From: Rhodopseudomonas palustris
GTDB taxonomy: Bacteria > Pseudomonadota > Alphaproteobacteria > Rhizobiales > Xanthobacteraceae
Direction: 5' to 3'
Length of the DNA stretch: 49,653 nucleotides
Assembly: GCA_016215605.1 (NCBI GenBank)
Contig: JACRJB010000028.1
Location: 1-49,653, forward strand
A program made the position numbers and the translations under genes. This document shows, piece after piece, positions 1 to 9,335 of the stretch (its first letter is position 1; every line of letters starts with the position of its first letter). The notes under the pieces are model-generated. The model had not been told where the DNA came from. It worked only from the letters and a program-made list of their open reading frames with translations, and ran no database searches.

Positions 1-329
1 CGCGATGGTCCGCAAAGCCATCGCGAGAACCACCACCAACCCGCGCCGACCGGCGCGCCCCCACCCCTCGCTGTGACAGCGACGGGTGCAAACCTCGGGC
101 TCAGCGGAGCCGCGAGAACGAAGAGCCGTGGCTGTTTGATAGTTGAATCGGATGTCGTAGCGAGGCAGTACGCTTGCCGCCTCCACTCCCGTCATGCGCG
201 GGCTTGACCCGCGCATCCATCGCGCGTGTCAGCGCGCCATGAGGAGTTTTTGCGAAGAGGATGGATTGCCGGGCCTTCGCCGCGCCGAAGGGGCTTCGGC
301 TCCGCAGGCGGGTCGCGCCCGGCAATGAC
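1..329. repeat. Long structured repeat, left copy (inverted partner at 49185-49514)
   Basis: The reverse complement of 49185-49514 aligns with this stretch almost end to end, with scattered substitutions and small indels. The element is a string of hairpins: an 8-bp stem closing at 1-25 (CGCGATGG/CCATCGCG), a 7-bp stem near 41-56, a TCGCTG/CAGCGA stem near 68-83, a GCGCGGG/CCCGCGC stem near 197-215, and a long terminal stem closed by ATTGCCGGG/CCCGGCAAT ending near 328. No protein-like reading frame is convincing. The gap up to the desaturase stop codon at 392 holds nothing else I recognise. The copy starts at base 1, so it may continue outside the window. Confidence 0.85.
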
Positions 330-391
330 AGCGTGTGCAGGGCGGTGCCTCACCGGGTTCGCTCATGACGGTTCGTCGAGGCGCCGCGCGA

Positions 392-1336
392 TCAACTCCG
401 TGCGGTCGCCAGCCGCAGCACGTCGCGATAGGACGGCGCCACGGTGACGCGGCCGATCAGCGCCTTGTCGCGCAGCAGCCGGTGGGTCTCGGGGAGGTTG
501 TAGCAGGGCAGGTACATGAACAGATGATGCTCGGCGTGGTAGTTCACCCAGTACGGTGCGATCAGCAGGCGTTCCAGCGGGTTGGCCAGCGTGGTGCGGG
601 CCTGGCTGAACGGATCGGGGCTGGTCGAGGTGCAGGCGTGCTCGGCGATGTTGCGGATTCGCGTCACCAGCGGCAGCCAGGTCGCCATCGCGACCAGCCA
701 GACGCCGAGATACCAGATGCCCGCGCCGGCGAGCCAGAACAGCGCGAGCAGCACGACATTCGCGGCGAGGAAGCGCAGCGTGCGGGCGTTGCCGCTCGCG
801 ACGAAGCTGTCGTGCACCACGCCGGCGTCGGCGCGCGGCCTGAACAGCGCCTTCAGCGCCGGCAGCCGCTGCTTGACGAAGGTCTGGCCGCTGAGATCGC
901 GGATCGCCTTGCGCGCAAAGCTCTCCTTGCTGATCGGAAACGGCGCCGACAGCGACAGGTCCGGATCCTCCGGCTGCTGGGTGTATTTGTGATGCTGCAG
1001 ATGATAGCTGCGATAGGCCGCGAGATCGGCGCCGACCGGCACCGCGCACAGCCATTGCCCGATCCATTCGTTTAGGCGCTGATTGCGATGCAGCCCGCCA
1101 TGCGCGGCCTCGTGCATCAGGATCGCGAGGCCGAGCTGCCGCGTGCCGACGATCATCACCGCGATCAGCCAGGTCAGCGGATTGGGCCAGAGCGTCACCA
1201 GCGCGATCGCCGCCGCGATCGTGCCCCAGGCGTGCGCCACCAGCCACACGCCGCGCGCCGAACTGCGCCGCGTCAGCCGCGCCCATTCCTCCGCGGTGAA
1301 CACCGTCTTCGGATCGATCCGCGCCACCGCCGGCAT
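392..1336 (-). CDS. Fatty acid desaturase family protein
   Basis: A 314-residue integral membrane di-iron desaturase/hydroxylase. All three histidine boxes are visible: H75EAAHGGLH83, H112LQHH116 and H267AEHH271, the ligands of a di-iron centre that inserts double bonds into (or hydroxylates) lipid acyl chains with O2. Hydrophobic stretches flank the boxes, around residues 30-73 and 175-225, as expected for a protein anchored in the cytoplasmic membrane with its active site on the cytosolic face. The length is typical for the family. It is the last gene of a minus-strand series, about 50 bp after the OsmC fusion gene, but no functional link is evident. The true substrate (phospholipid acyl chain, carotenoid or other lipid) cannot be told from sequence. 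Confidence 0.88.
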   Translation of the reverse strand: MPAVARIDPKTVFTAEEWARLTRRSSARGVWLVAHAWGTIAAAIALVTLWPNPLTWLIAVMIVGTRQLGLAILMHEAAHGGLHRNQRLNEWIGQWLCAVPVGADLAAYRSYHLQHHKYTQQPEDPDLSLSAPFPISKESFARKAIRDLSGQTFVKQRLPALKALFRPRADAGVVHDSFVASGNARTLRFLAANVVLLALFWLAGAGIWYLGVWLVAMATWLPLVTRIRNIAEHACTSTSPDPFSQARTTLANPLERLLIAPYWVNYHAEHHLFMYLPCYNLPETHRLLRDKALIGRVTVAPSYRDVLRLATARS

Positions 1337-1384
1337 CGTCGCCTCCCTGATTTGTCGGTAGTGTCGCGTGCGGCCTCAGCGCCG

Positions 1385-2608
<1,224 letters not shown>

Positions 2609-2627
2609 GGTGGACTCCCTGTTCTGC

Positions 2628-2777
2628 GTCATTCCGGATTGCGAGCGAAGCGAGCAAGTCCGGAATCCATAATCCCTGTCTGCCCAGTTAAGGCACAGCG
2701 GTGCAGCGCCGGGATCAATTTTCCGGGGGCAGGGGATATAGATTCCGGGCTCGCGCTTCGCGCGCCCCGGAATGACG
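2628..2777. repeat. Palindromic intergenic repeat, family A (paired units)
   Basis: Two inverted units, each bounded by GTCATTCCGG / CCGGAATCCAT or the reverse, face each other around a short spacer (about 2628-2670 and 2742-2777). The same family occurs at 13486-13585 and 46645-46800. It fills the gap between the OsmC fusion gene and the molybdoenzyme gene, both on the minus strand. Confidence 0.8.
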
Positions 2778-2785
2778 GTGCTGGT

Positions 2786-3451
2786 TCAATCGTCCGAGTA
2801 GCGTTGCTCGGTCCACGGATCGCCGCGATTGTGATAGCCGCGGACTTCCCAATAGCCGGGCGCGTCGTCGTCGCGGAATTCGATCGCCTGCAGCCATTTC
2901 GCGCTCTTCCAGAAATACAGATGTGGCACCACGAGCCGCACCGGGCCGCCGTGTTCCTGTTCGAGCGGCGCGCCGGACCAGCTGTGCGCGATCAGCGCGT
3001 CGGCGGCGGCGAAATCCTCCAGCGCGAGATTGGTGGTGTAGCCGTCGTAGCTGTGCAGTACGACGAAGCGCGCCTGGGCGTGCGGCTGGCAGGCGTCGAG
3101 CAGCGCGCGGGTGGCGAGGCCCTGCCAGCGGTTGTCGTAGCGCGACCAGGTGGTGACGCAATGGATGTCCGAGACGACATCCGACTGCGGCTGCGCCATG
3201 AACTGCGCCCAGTCCCAGAACAGCGGCTGCGCCACCGAGCCGTAGACGTCGAGCCGCCAGCGCTCGCGCGAGATCGCCGGCGACAGGCCGAGATCGAGCA
3301 CCGGCCAGTCCTTGGTGAGATGCTGGCCGGGCGGCAGGCGCTGTTCGTCCGGCCGCGCGTGGCGGCCGGTGAGGAATCTGCCCTCGGCGGCCCAGCGCTG
3401 TTTGCTGCGCGTCAGCTTGGAATCGGGCGGCGGCTCTGGATCGTCGGCCAT
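2786..3451 (-). CDS. Sulfite oxidase-fold molybdopterin-dependent oxidoreductase
   Basis: A 221-residue cytosolic-looking protein of the oxidoreductase molybdopterin-binding family (sulfite oxidase / MsrP fold). The invariant molybdenum-coordinating cysteine is C98 in the segment DIHCVTTWSR, followed by aromatic-rich conserved patches (SYDGYTTNL, VPHLYFWKSAKW) typical of the small single-domain members. There is no Tat or Sec signal at the N-terminus, unlike periplasmic MsrP, so it is predicted to stay in the cytoplasm. The substrate is unknown; family members act on sulfite, sulfoxides or other oxo-transfer substrates. It lies just downstream of the P450-ferredoxin pair on the same strand, with about 18 bp between them, so co-transcription is likely. 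Confidence 0.85.
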   Translation of the reverse strand: MADDPEPPPDSKLTRSKQRWAAEGRFLTGRHARPDEQRLPPGQHLTKDWPVLDLGLSPAISRERWRLDVYGSVAQPLFWDWAQFMAQPQSDVVSDIHCVTTWSRYDNRWQGLATRALLDACQPHAQARFVVLHSYDGYTTNLALEDFAAADALIAHSWSGAPLEQEHGGPVRLVVPHLYFWKSAKWLQAIEFRDDDAPGYWEVRGYHNRGDPWTEQRYSDD

Positions 3452-3469
3452 GGTCCTCCTATATCGTCG

Positions 3470-4669
3470 TCAGTTGGGCTGGCCGAACAGCAGCGGCAGC
3501 TGCCGGGGCCCCCGCACCGTGCCCTCCGACCACCGCACGCGCTTCCTCGGATCGAGCCTGAACTCCGGAATCCGTTTCAGCCACTGCTCGATCGCCACCG
3601 TCATTTCCATGCGCGCCAGATTGGAGCCGACGCAGCGATGAATGCCGAGGCCGAAGGCGACGTGCGGATTCTCCTTGCGGTCGATCTTCACCTGATCGGC
3701 GTCGGGAAACACCGACGGATCGCGATTGGCGGCGGGAAACGACAGCAGCACCATGTTGTTCGACTTCACCGGGCAGCCGGCGATCGTGGTCTCCTTCATC
3801 ACCTCGCGCGCCATCGTCACCGGCGCATAGGCGCGCAGGAATTCTTCGATCGCGGTCGGCATCAGTTCCGGTTCGGCGACGAGCCTCGCGCGATCGGCCG
3901 GATGCGTCGCCAGATGCCACAGCGCGGCGCCGATCGCGCTCCAGGTCGTGTCGATGCCGGCGATCAGCAGCAGCCGCAGCGAGCCGAGCACGTGGATGTC
4001 GGACAGCGGCTGCCCGGTCGCATCGCGCGCGTTCATCAGCGTCGAGATCAGATCGTCGGTCGGGTGCTGCTTGCGCTTCTCGATGTGGCCGAGGAAATAC
4101 ACGCTCATTTCCTGGATGGCCTTCATCATTACCGCGTCGTCGTTGATCCCGAGTTCGAGGATCTCGTGAATCCACTGGATGAACCGGTCGCTGTCGGATT
4201 CCGGAATGCCGAGCATCACACAGATGGTCTTGACCGGGATGTGCTTGCTGTAGGCCGCAGAGGCGTCGCAGGATTTGTCGGCGATGAAGCCGTCGATCAG
4301 TTCGTCGCAGATCTCGCGCAGCCGCGGCTCGAGTTTGGCCACGGCGTCGGGCGTGAATGGCGGCAGCAGCAGCCGCTTCGCCGGCTTGTGTTCGGGCGGG
4401 TCGGAGGTGATCGGCGGCGCCGATTGCAGCGTCTCGGAGCGGACGTTGCGGACGATCACGCGGCGCGACGAGAAGTGATCGGTGTCGTAGGAAATCTCCT
4501 TCACCGCCGCGAAGGTGGTCGGCATGTAGCAGCCGAGGAAGCGGTCGGTGTGAACGACGGGGCCGGCCGCGCGCAGTTCGTTCCAGATCGGATAGGGATC
4601 GTCGGTCCAGCGCGGGTCGGTGTGATCGAAATCGGTGGCCCAATCGGTGACAGGCGCTCGCTCGGTCAT
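3470..4669 (-). CDS. Cytochrome P450 (class I, CYP194A-like by context)
   Basis: A complete 399-residue soluble bacterial P450. The heme-thiolate motif is FGLGIHRCVG with C346. The oxygen-activating I-helix reads AGIDTT, and an ExxR K-helix occurs in EEFLR. The start at 4669 (MTERAP) has AGAGGAAA about 5 bases upstream; the reading frame stays open 16 codons further but without a better site. The adjacent upstream gene encodes a single-cluster ferredoxin and should be its electron donor. From memory the arrangement recalls the CYP194A4-HaPuxC pair of R. palustris HaA2; I cannot verify the subfamily. The substrate is unknown, perhaps a hydrophobic terpenoid or aromatic compound. No ferredoxin reductase gene lies in the window. 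Confidence 0.92.
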   Translation of the reverse strand: MTERAPVTDWATDFDHTDPRWTDDPYPIWNELRAAGPVVHTDRFLGCYMPTTFAAVKEISYDTDHFSSRRVIVRNVRSETLQSAPPITSDPPEHKPAKRLLLPPFTPDAVAKLEPRLREICDELIDGFIADKSCDASAAYSKHIPVKTICVMLGIPESDSDRFIQWIHEILELGINDDAVMMKAIQEMSVYFLGHIEKRKQHPTDDLISTLMNARDATGQPLSDIHVLGSLRLLLIAGIDTTWSAIGAALWHLATHPADRARLVAEPELMPTAIEEFLRAYAPVTMAREVMKETTIAGCPVKSNNMVLLSFPAANRDPSVFPDADQVKIDRKENPHVAFGLGIHRCVGSNLARMEMTVAIEQWLKRIPEFRLDPRKRVRWSEGTVRGPRQLPLLFGQPN

Positions 4670-4726
4670 GCGTTTCCTCTGGCTTTGCCGTCGCGGTCTG
4701 CGCCGCAACTTCAACAACGGAAGGGA

Positions 4727-4936
4727 TCAGTCCTCGGTGATGTCGATCGCGTTTTCCGGACAGTTGGACTTGGCGAGCCACGCCTTGTCGATCAGCGCGT
4801 CCGGCACGGTGCCGTCGCCTTTCTCGTGGGCGTTGCCGTAGTCGTCGAGATCGAACAGTTCCGGCGCCAGCGCCTTGCAGCGCGCGTGGCCCTGGCACTT
4901 GTCCTGATCGACATGGATCTTGAGCGGGGCGGACAT
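4727..4936 (-). CDS. P450-associated ferredoxin, [3Fe-4S]/[4Fe-4S], CxxHxxC type
   Basis: A 69-residue acidic ferredoxin with one cluster motif: C14-Q-G-H17-A-R-C20 and later C59-P60. The usual second cysteine position is occupied by His17, the CXX?XXC(X)nCP pattern that marks ferredoxins serving bacterial P450s. With three cysteines it may carry [3Fe-4S], or [4Fe-4S] with an unusual fourth ligand such as the histidine. It is immediately upstream of the P450 at 3470-4669, in the same orientation and 57 bp away, so the two are probably one operon and one electron-transfer pair. A His-containing ferredoxin of this kind (HaPuxC) has been structurally characterised in R. palustris HaA2, to my knowledge. 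Confidence 0.9.
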   Translation of the reverse strand: MSAPLKIHVDQDKCQGHARCKALAPELFDLDDYGNAHEKGDGTVPDALIDKAWLAKSNCPENAIDITED

Positions 4937-5038
4937 TCGGCGTTTCCTCGTCGTCCGCCTTGGCAGCGGATCTATCGGTGGCGTGACGCGCCGAGACTAG
5001 CACAGCGCGTCACGTCCGCCAGCGTCCCGTGGACGGTT

Positions 5039-6472
5039 TCAGAGGCTCGCGGGCGCGGGCCGCGGATCGATCGGGGTCGAGCCGCGCAGGCCGAGCACGT
5101 CCTCGAGCAGCGCCGCGCCGGCGAGCAGGCCGGCTTCGTTGCGCGGCCGCGCGATCATCTGCAGCCCGACCGGCAGGCCGGTCGAGGTGAAGCCGCAGGG
5201 CAGCGACAGTGCCGGACAGCACACCAGCGTGATCGCGTAGACGATGCCGAGCCATTCGACGTAGTTGTCGAATTTGTGCCCGTTGCATTCGGCGAGATAG
5301 CGCTGCTCGACCGGGAACGGGGCGGTGATCGTCGCCGGGCACAGCAGGAGATCGTAGTTGTTGAAGAACGCGATGGTCCGCGCCGTCATCGCCACGCGCT
5401 GGGCTTCGGCCTTGGCCAGATCGTCGACGCTGAGCGCGAGGCCCTGTTCGATGTTCCAGATCACCTCCGGCTTCAGCAGATCGCGCTTGGTGCGCAGCAG
5501 CTCGGCTTTGCTGATCGCGAAGTCGAAGGCGCGCAGCACGTGGAAGCACTCGTGCGCCTCGGACAGGTCCGGCTGCGCCTGTTCGACGATGATTCCGGCC
5601 TCGGCGAAGCGCTCGGCCGCCTTGCGGGTGATCGCGGCGACTTCCGGATCGACCGGGGTGATGCCGAGGTCGGGCGAGAACGCCACGCGTAGCGGCTTGG
5701 TGCGCGACCGCGCCGCGGCGAGGAACGACGATGCGGGCGAGGGCAGCGACAGCGGGTCGGCGGCGTATTCGCCGCTCATCGCGTCGAGCAGCAACGCGAC
5801 GTCCTCGACGTTGCGGGCCATCGGGCCGTTGACACCGAGATTGCGGTCGATCGCCGCTGCCGGGGTGTGCGCGACGCGGCCGAAGCTCGGCCGCAGTCCG
5901 ACGATGCCGCAGAAGCTCGCCGGATTGCGCAGCGAGCCGCCCATGTCGGAGCCCTGCGCGAGCCACGCGGTGCCGCTGGCGAGCGCCGCGGCTGCGCCGC
6001 CGGACGACCCTGCGGCCGAGCGCGCCAGATCCCAGGGATTGCGCGTCGCCCCGAACACTTCGTTGAAGGTGTTGGCGCCGGCGCCGAATTCGGGGGTGTT
6101 GGACTTGGCGTAGACGACGGCGCCGTTGGCTTCGAGGTGATCGACCATCAGGTCGGAGCTGGCGGGAACGTGGTCCTTGTAGATCGGCGAGCCCTGGGTG
6201 GTCAGAACCCCTGCGACGGCGGTGAGGTCCTTGATCGGCAGCGGCAGACCGGCGAGCACGCCGCGCTCCGACACCGGCTTCTTCATCAACGCGGCGGCGT
6301 GGGCGCGGGCGCGATCGAAGCACAGCGTCGGCAGCGCGTTGACCGCGCCGTCGACCTCGGCGATGCGCTTTTCCAGCACGTCGAGCAGGTCGAGCGGCGT
6401 GACTTCGCCGGCCTTCAGTCTGTCGACGACCGCGCACGCGGTTTCCCGGATCAACGCTTGATCTGCAGCCAC
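5039..6472 (-). CDS. Amidase signature family enzyme
   Basis: A 477-residue amidase signature hydrolase (GatA/FAAH superfamily). The Ser-cisSer-Lys triad is present: K81 in LPIKDLT, S156 in the glycine-serine stretch AAGSSGGAAAA, and nucleophile S180 in GSDMGGSLRNPA. It hydrolyses a carboxamide to acid and ammonia; the specific substrate cannot be inferred. There is no GatB or GatC gene nearby and the C-terminal half differs from GatA, so tRNA amidotransferase is unlikely. The start is a GTG at 6472 with AGGGGAG 7 bases upstream. It is divergent from the membrane protein gene at 6596, leaving about 120 bp for two promoters. Confidence 0.9.
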   Translation of the reverse strand: MAADQALIRETACAVVDRLKAGEVTPLDLLDVLEKRIAEVDGAVNALPTLCFDRARAHAAALMKKPVSERGVLAGLPLPIKDLTAVAGVLTTQGSPIYKDHVPASSDLMVDHLEANGAVVYAKSNTPEFGAGANTFNEVFGATRNPWDLARSAAGSSGGAAAALASGTAWLAQGSDMGGSLRNPASFCGIVGLRPSFGRVAHTPAAAIDRNLGVNGPMARNVEDVALLLDAMSGEYAADPLSLPSPASSFLAAARSRTKPLRVAFSPDLGITPVDPEVAAITRKAAERFAEAGIIVEQAQPDLSEAHECFHVLRAFDFAISKAELLRTKRDLLKPEVIWNIEQGLALSVDDLAKAEAQRVAMTARTIAFFNNYDLLLCPATITAPFPVEQRYLAECNGHKFDNYVEWLGIVYAITLVCCPALSLPCGFTSTGLPVGLQMIARPRNEAGLLAGAALLEDVLGLRGSTPIDPRPAPASL

Positions 6473-6595
6473 CCTGTAACTCCCCTGAGTTGATTGCGCC
6501 GGCCATGCGACTACATGACTGCGGCGTCCGGACTAGACGCAATGGGTAGCCCGCTGTCGCTTCCCAAGCCACCGGTTCGGGCTTTATATCGCGCC

Positions 6596-7702
6596 ATGGG
6601 TCTCTTCTCACATAACGACTCGAACGGCCACAACCTGTCCGAGTTCTGGCAATTGTCGCAACGGTTCTGGCTCGGCGGCAAGCCCCGGGTGACGGGTTTG
6701 ATCGTCGTGATGGTCGGTGTGGTGCTGGCCCAGCTGGCGGTGCAGTTCTATCTGAATCAATGGAATCGCCACTTTTTCGATGCGCTGGAGCGGCGCGACG
6801 GGGGCGAGCTCTGGACTCAAACTTTCGTGTTTCTGGTCTTGGCCTGCACCAGCATTCTGGTGGCCGCGACCTCGGTCTGGGCGCGGATGACGGGCCAGCG
6901 CAAATGGCGCGAGTCGATGACCCGCTCGATCCTGGAGCGGTGGTCGCGCAAGAGCCACGCGGCGCCGATGAACGGGCACGACCACAACGCCGAAAATCCG
7001 GAATACCGGCTCGCCGAGGATGTTCGGGTCGCGACCGACTCGCCCGTCGATCTGCTGATGGCTCTGCTGTCGTCGGTACTGACGGCGCTGACCTTCTTTG
7101 GCGTGCTGTGGAGCGTCGGCGGCAGCATCGGTATCACCGCGTTCGGCAGCCGGATCGACATTCCGGGCTATCTGGTACTCGGGGTGATCGGCTACTCCAG
7201 CTTCATGACGGCGCTGATGCTGTGGTTCGGCCGCCGGATGACCAGCATCAGTGAGCAGCGCAACCAGAACGAGGCGGAATTCCGCGCCGCCGCCGAGGTG
7301 CTGCGCGGCTGCGAGCCCGGTGGCGAAGGCCGCGACACCAGGTGGATGGACAAGCTCGATCGCCGGCTGCAGGAGGTGCTGCGCTCGTGGCGCGACCTGT
7401 GCTGGCAGCTGGTCGACATGACGCTGGTGTCGCACGGCAACTTCCTGTTCGCCCCGGTCGCCGCGTATTTCCTATGCTTCCCCAAGTATCTCAGCGGCGC
7501 GATGTCGCTCGGCGAGGTGACGCAGAGCGCCGCCGCGTTCGTGACGGTGCAGGGCGCCGTCAACTGGCTGGTCGACAACTATCAGCGGATCGCCGACTGG
7601 CGATCGTCCGCCAACCGGGTCGCCGCGCTGATCGCCGCGATCGACCGGATGCCCGACACGAGCGCCGACGTGGTCGTCGGCACCGAGCCGACGCCGCGCT
7701 GA
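6596..7702 (+). CDS. SbmA/BacA-YddA-like ABC transporter membrane protein without an ATPase domain
   Basis: A polytopic membrane protein of about 368 residues matching the transmembrane half of the YddA / SbmA-BacA family. Hydrophobic segments lie near residues 25-45, 70-95, 155-210 and 290-325, and the family-typical segment NPEYRLAEDVR sits between helices. YddA-type members carry a C-terminal nucleotide-binding domain; here the stop comes right after the membrane part, as in SbmA/BacA, which are proton-driven importers of peptides and other compounds. The start is uncertain: none of the in-frame ATG codons (6515, 6542, 6596) has a clear ribosome binding site, and 6596 was chosen because MGLFSHND begins the conserved region. 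The frame is also open from a TTG at 6494. Confidence 0.78.
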   Translation: MGLFSHNDSNGHNLSEFWQLSQRFWLGGKPRVTGLIVVMVGVVLAQLAVQFYLNQWNRHFFDALERRDGGELWTQTFVFLVLACTSILVAATSVWARMTGQRKWRESMTRSILERWSRKSHAAPMNGHDHNAENPEYRLAEDVRVATDSPVDLLMALLSSVLTALTFFGVLWSVGGSIGITAFGSRIDIPGYLVLGVIGYSSFMTALMLWFGRRMTSISEQRNQNEAEFRAAAEVLRGCEPGGEGRDTRWMDKLDRRLQEVLRSWRDLCWQLVDMTLVSHGNFLFAPVAAYFLCFPKYLSGAMSLGEVTQSAAAFVTVQGAVNWLVDNYQRIADWRSSANRVAALIAAIDRMPDTSADVVVGTEPTPR

Positions 7703-7711
7703 CGTCCGACT

Positions 7712-9088
7712 TCAGCTCGTTACGCCGGCGCGGGCGTGCCGAATGACGTCGGCGTACCAGCCGAACGACGCCTTCGGAATCCGCCGCAGGGTCGGGTAGT
7801 CCATGTAGACGAGGCCGAAGCGGACGCCATATCCCGATTCCCATTCGAAATTGTCGAGCAGCGACCAGACGAAATAGCCGCGCACATCGGCGCCGGCGGC
7901 GATCGCGGTGTCGAGCGCCGAAATGTAATCGCGCAGGAACGCGATACGGCCGGGATCGACCAATGCGCCCGCGGCATCGAGCTGTTCGATGTTGCTGCCA
8001 TAGCCGTTCTCGGTGACATAGACCGGTTTGCCGTATCGGCTGCTGACCTCGATCAGCGTGTCGCGGAAGGCGTCCGGCTCGATCGTCCAGTCGATCGGCG
8101 TGCGCGGAAGATTCTCCGGCTTCGCGCCCCAGCCCAGTCCGATGATCGCGTTGGGATCGGAATTGATATAGACCGGGCTGTAGTGGTTCAGCCCGAACCA
8201 GTCGAGCGGGCGATGAATCCGAGCCATGTCGCCGGGCTGGACGTGCGGCGCGATCGCATCGCGGATCAGCGCCGGATATTGGCCGAGATATTGCGGATCG
8301 GCGAAGGCGCGGTTCCAGTAATCGCCGATCAGCGCGGCTTCGGCGACGTCCTCCGGCTTGTCGGTCGACGGATGGATCGGCTGATAGTTGGTGACGAGGC
8401 CGATCCTGGCGTCCTTCACCGTCTCGCGCAGCGCGTCGACCGCCGCGCCATGGGCGAGATTGACGTGGTGGATCCAGCGATGCAGCTTGTCGTCGGCGGT
8501 GCGGTCTCGCACGCCGAACGAGCGGGCGAACAGGCTGAAGATACCCGGCTCGTTGAACGTCGCGAACTGCTTCACGCGATGACCGTAGCGATGCCCGATC
8601 AGGCGCGCGTAGTCGGCGAACCAGTCGACGATGTCGCGGTTCAGCCAGCCGCCGCGATCCTCCAGCGCCTGCGGCAGATCCCAGTGATACAGGCAGATCC
8701 AGGGTTCGATGCCGGCGGCGTGGAGTTCGTCGATCAGCCGGTCATAGAAGGCGAGCCCGGGCTCGTTGACCGCGCCGGTGCCGTGCGGCAGCACCCGCGG
8801 CCAGGCGATCGAGAACCGGTACGCCTGCAGGCCGAGCGTCTTCATCAGCGCGACGTCTTCCTTGTAGCGGTGATAGTGATCGCAGGCGACGTCGCCGGTG
8901 TCGTTGTTGGCGACCTGTCCGGTGCGGCAATAGGTGTCCCAGACGCTCGTGCCGCGACCGTCTTGGTTCGCCGCGCCCTCGATCTGGAAGCTCGCGGTCG
9001 ACACGCCCCAGATGAAGTCGGGCTTGATGTGCGACAGCGCTGGAAGACCCGGCAACGGCTCGGCGGTTGGCGTTGCGAGCTTGTTCAT
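7712..9088 (-). CDS. Glycoside hydrolase family 1 beta-glucosidase
   Basis: A 458-residue GH1 retaining beta-glucosidase. The acid/base glutamate is E180 in TFNEPG and the nucleophile is E360 in VTENGYGSN; the N-terminal FIWGVSTASFQIEG segment and the aglycone-site SIAWPRVLP motif are also canonical. There is no signal peptide, so it should act in the cytoplasm on imported or internally released beta-glucosides. The start at 9088 (MNKLATP) has GGAGAC about 6 bases upstream. It is convergent with the SbmA-like gene, 9 bp apart. No sugar transporter lies beside it, which is odd for a photosynthetic organism not known for sugar use; a role on plant glucosides or internal glycolipids is speculation. 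Confidence 0.95.
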   Translation of the reverse strand: MNKLATPTAEPLPGLPALSHIKPDFIWGVSTASFQIEGAANQDGRGTSVWDTYCRTGQVANNDTGDVACDHYHRYKEDVALMKTLGLQAYRFSIAWPRVLPHGTGAVNEPGLAFYDRLIDELHAAGIEPWICLYHWDLPQALEDRGGWLNRDIVDWFADYARLIGHRYGHRVKQFATFNEPGIFSLFARSFGVRDRTADDKLHRWIHHVNLAHGAAVDALRETVKDARIGLVTNYQPIHPSTDKPEDVAEAALIGDYWNRAFADPQYLGQYPALIRDAIAPHVQPGDMARIHRPLDWFGLNHYSPVYINSDPNAIIGLGWGAKPENLPRTPIDWTIEPDAFRDTLIEVSSRYGKPVYVTENGYGSNIEQLDAAGALVDPGRIAFLRDYISALDTAIAAGADVRGYFVWSLLDNFEWESGYGVRFGLVYMDYPTLRRIPKASFGWYADVIRHARAGVTS

Positions 9089-9235
9089 GGCCTGTCTCCG
9101 GATTGTTGCTTTGGGCTGTGATACGCCCCGCCGGCGGGCCAGACGCTTGCGCTGGATCAAACCGCGGCGTCTGGCCGCTGGCCCGCAGGCCTCTCCGCAT
9201 GGCTGCCTTGCGCAGCCGCCTGGACAAGATGTGCC

Positions 9236-9335
9236 CAGAGCGTTTTCGAGCGAAGTGGAACCGGTTCGCGTGAAGAAAACGCGTCAAGACAAGAATCTAG
9301 AGCTCGGTTCTGATTCAATCAGAACCGAGCTCTAG
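9236..9335. repeat. Rhizobial-type intergenic repeat ending in a 39-nt perfect palindrome
   Basis: A stretch beginning CAGAGCGTTTTCGAGCGAAG and continuing with a GGTTCGCGTGAAGAAAACGC segment resembles a repeat very common in Bradyrhizobium and Rhodopseudomonas intergenic DNA, as I remember it. It ends in a perfect inverted repeat at 9297-9335 with two 19-bp arms (CTAGAGCTCGGTTCTGATT and its complement) around one base. The TAG stop codon of the downstream-reading SDR gene (9332-9334 on plus) is supplied by the outer end of this palindrome, which could also act as its transcription terminator. Confidence 0.75.

Noticed and set aside
226-447. Short open frames at the left end of the window
   Set aside because: They lie in the structured repeat and the desaturase gene's antisense strand; no coding signal.
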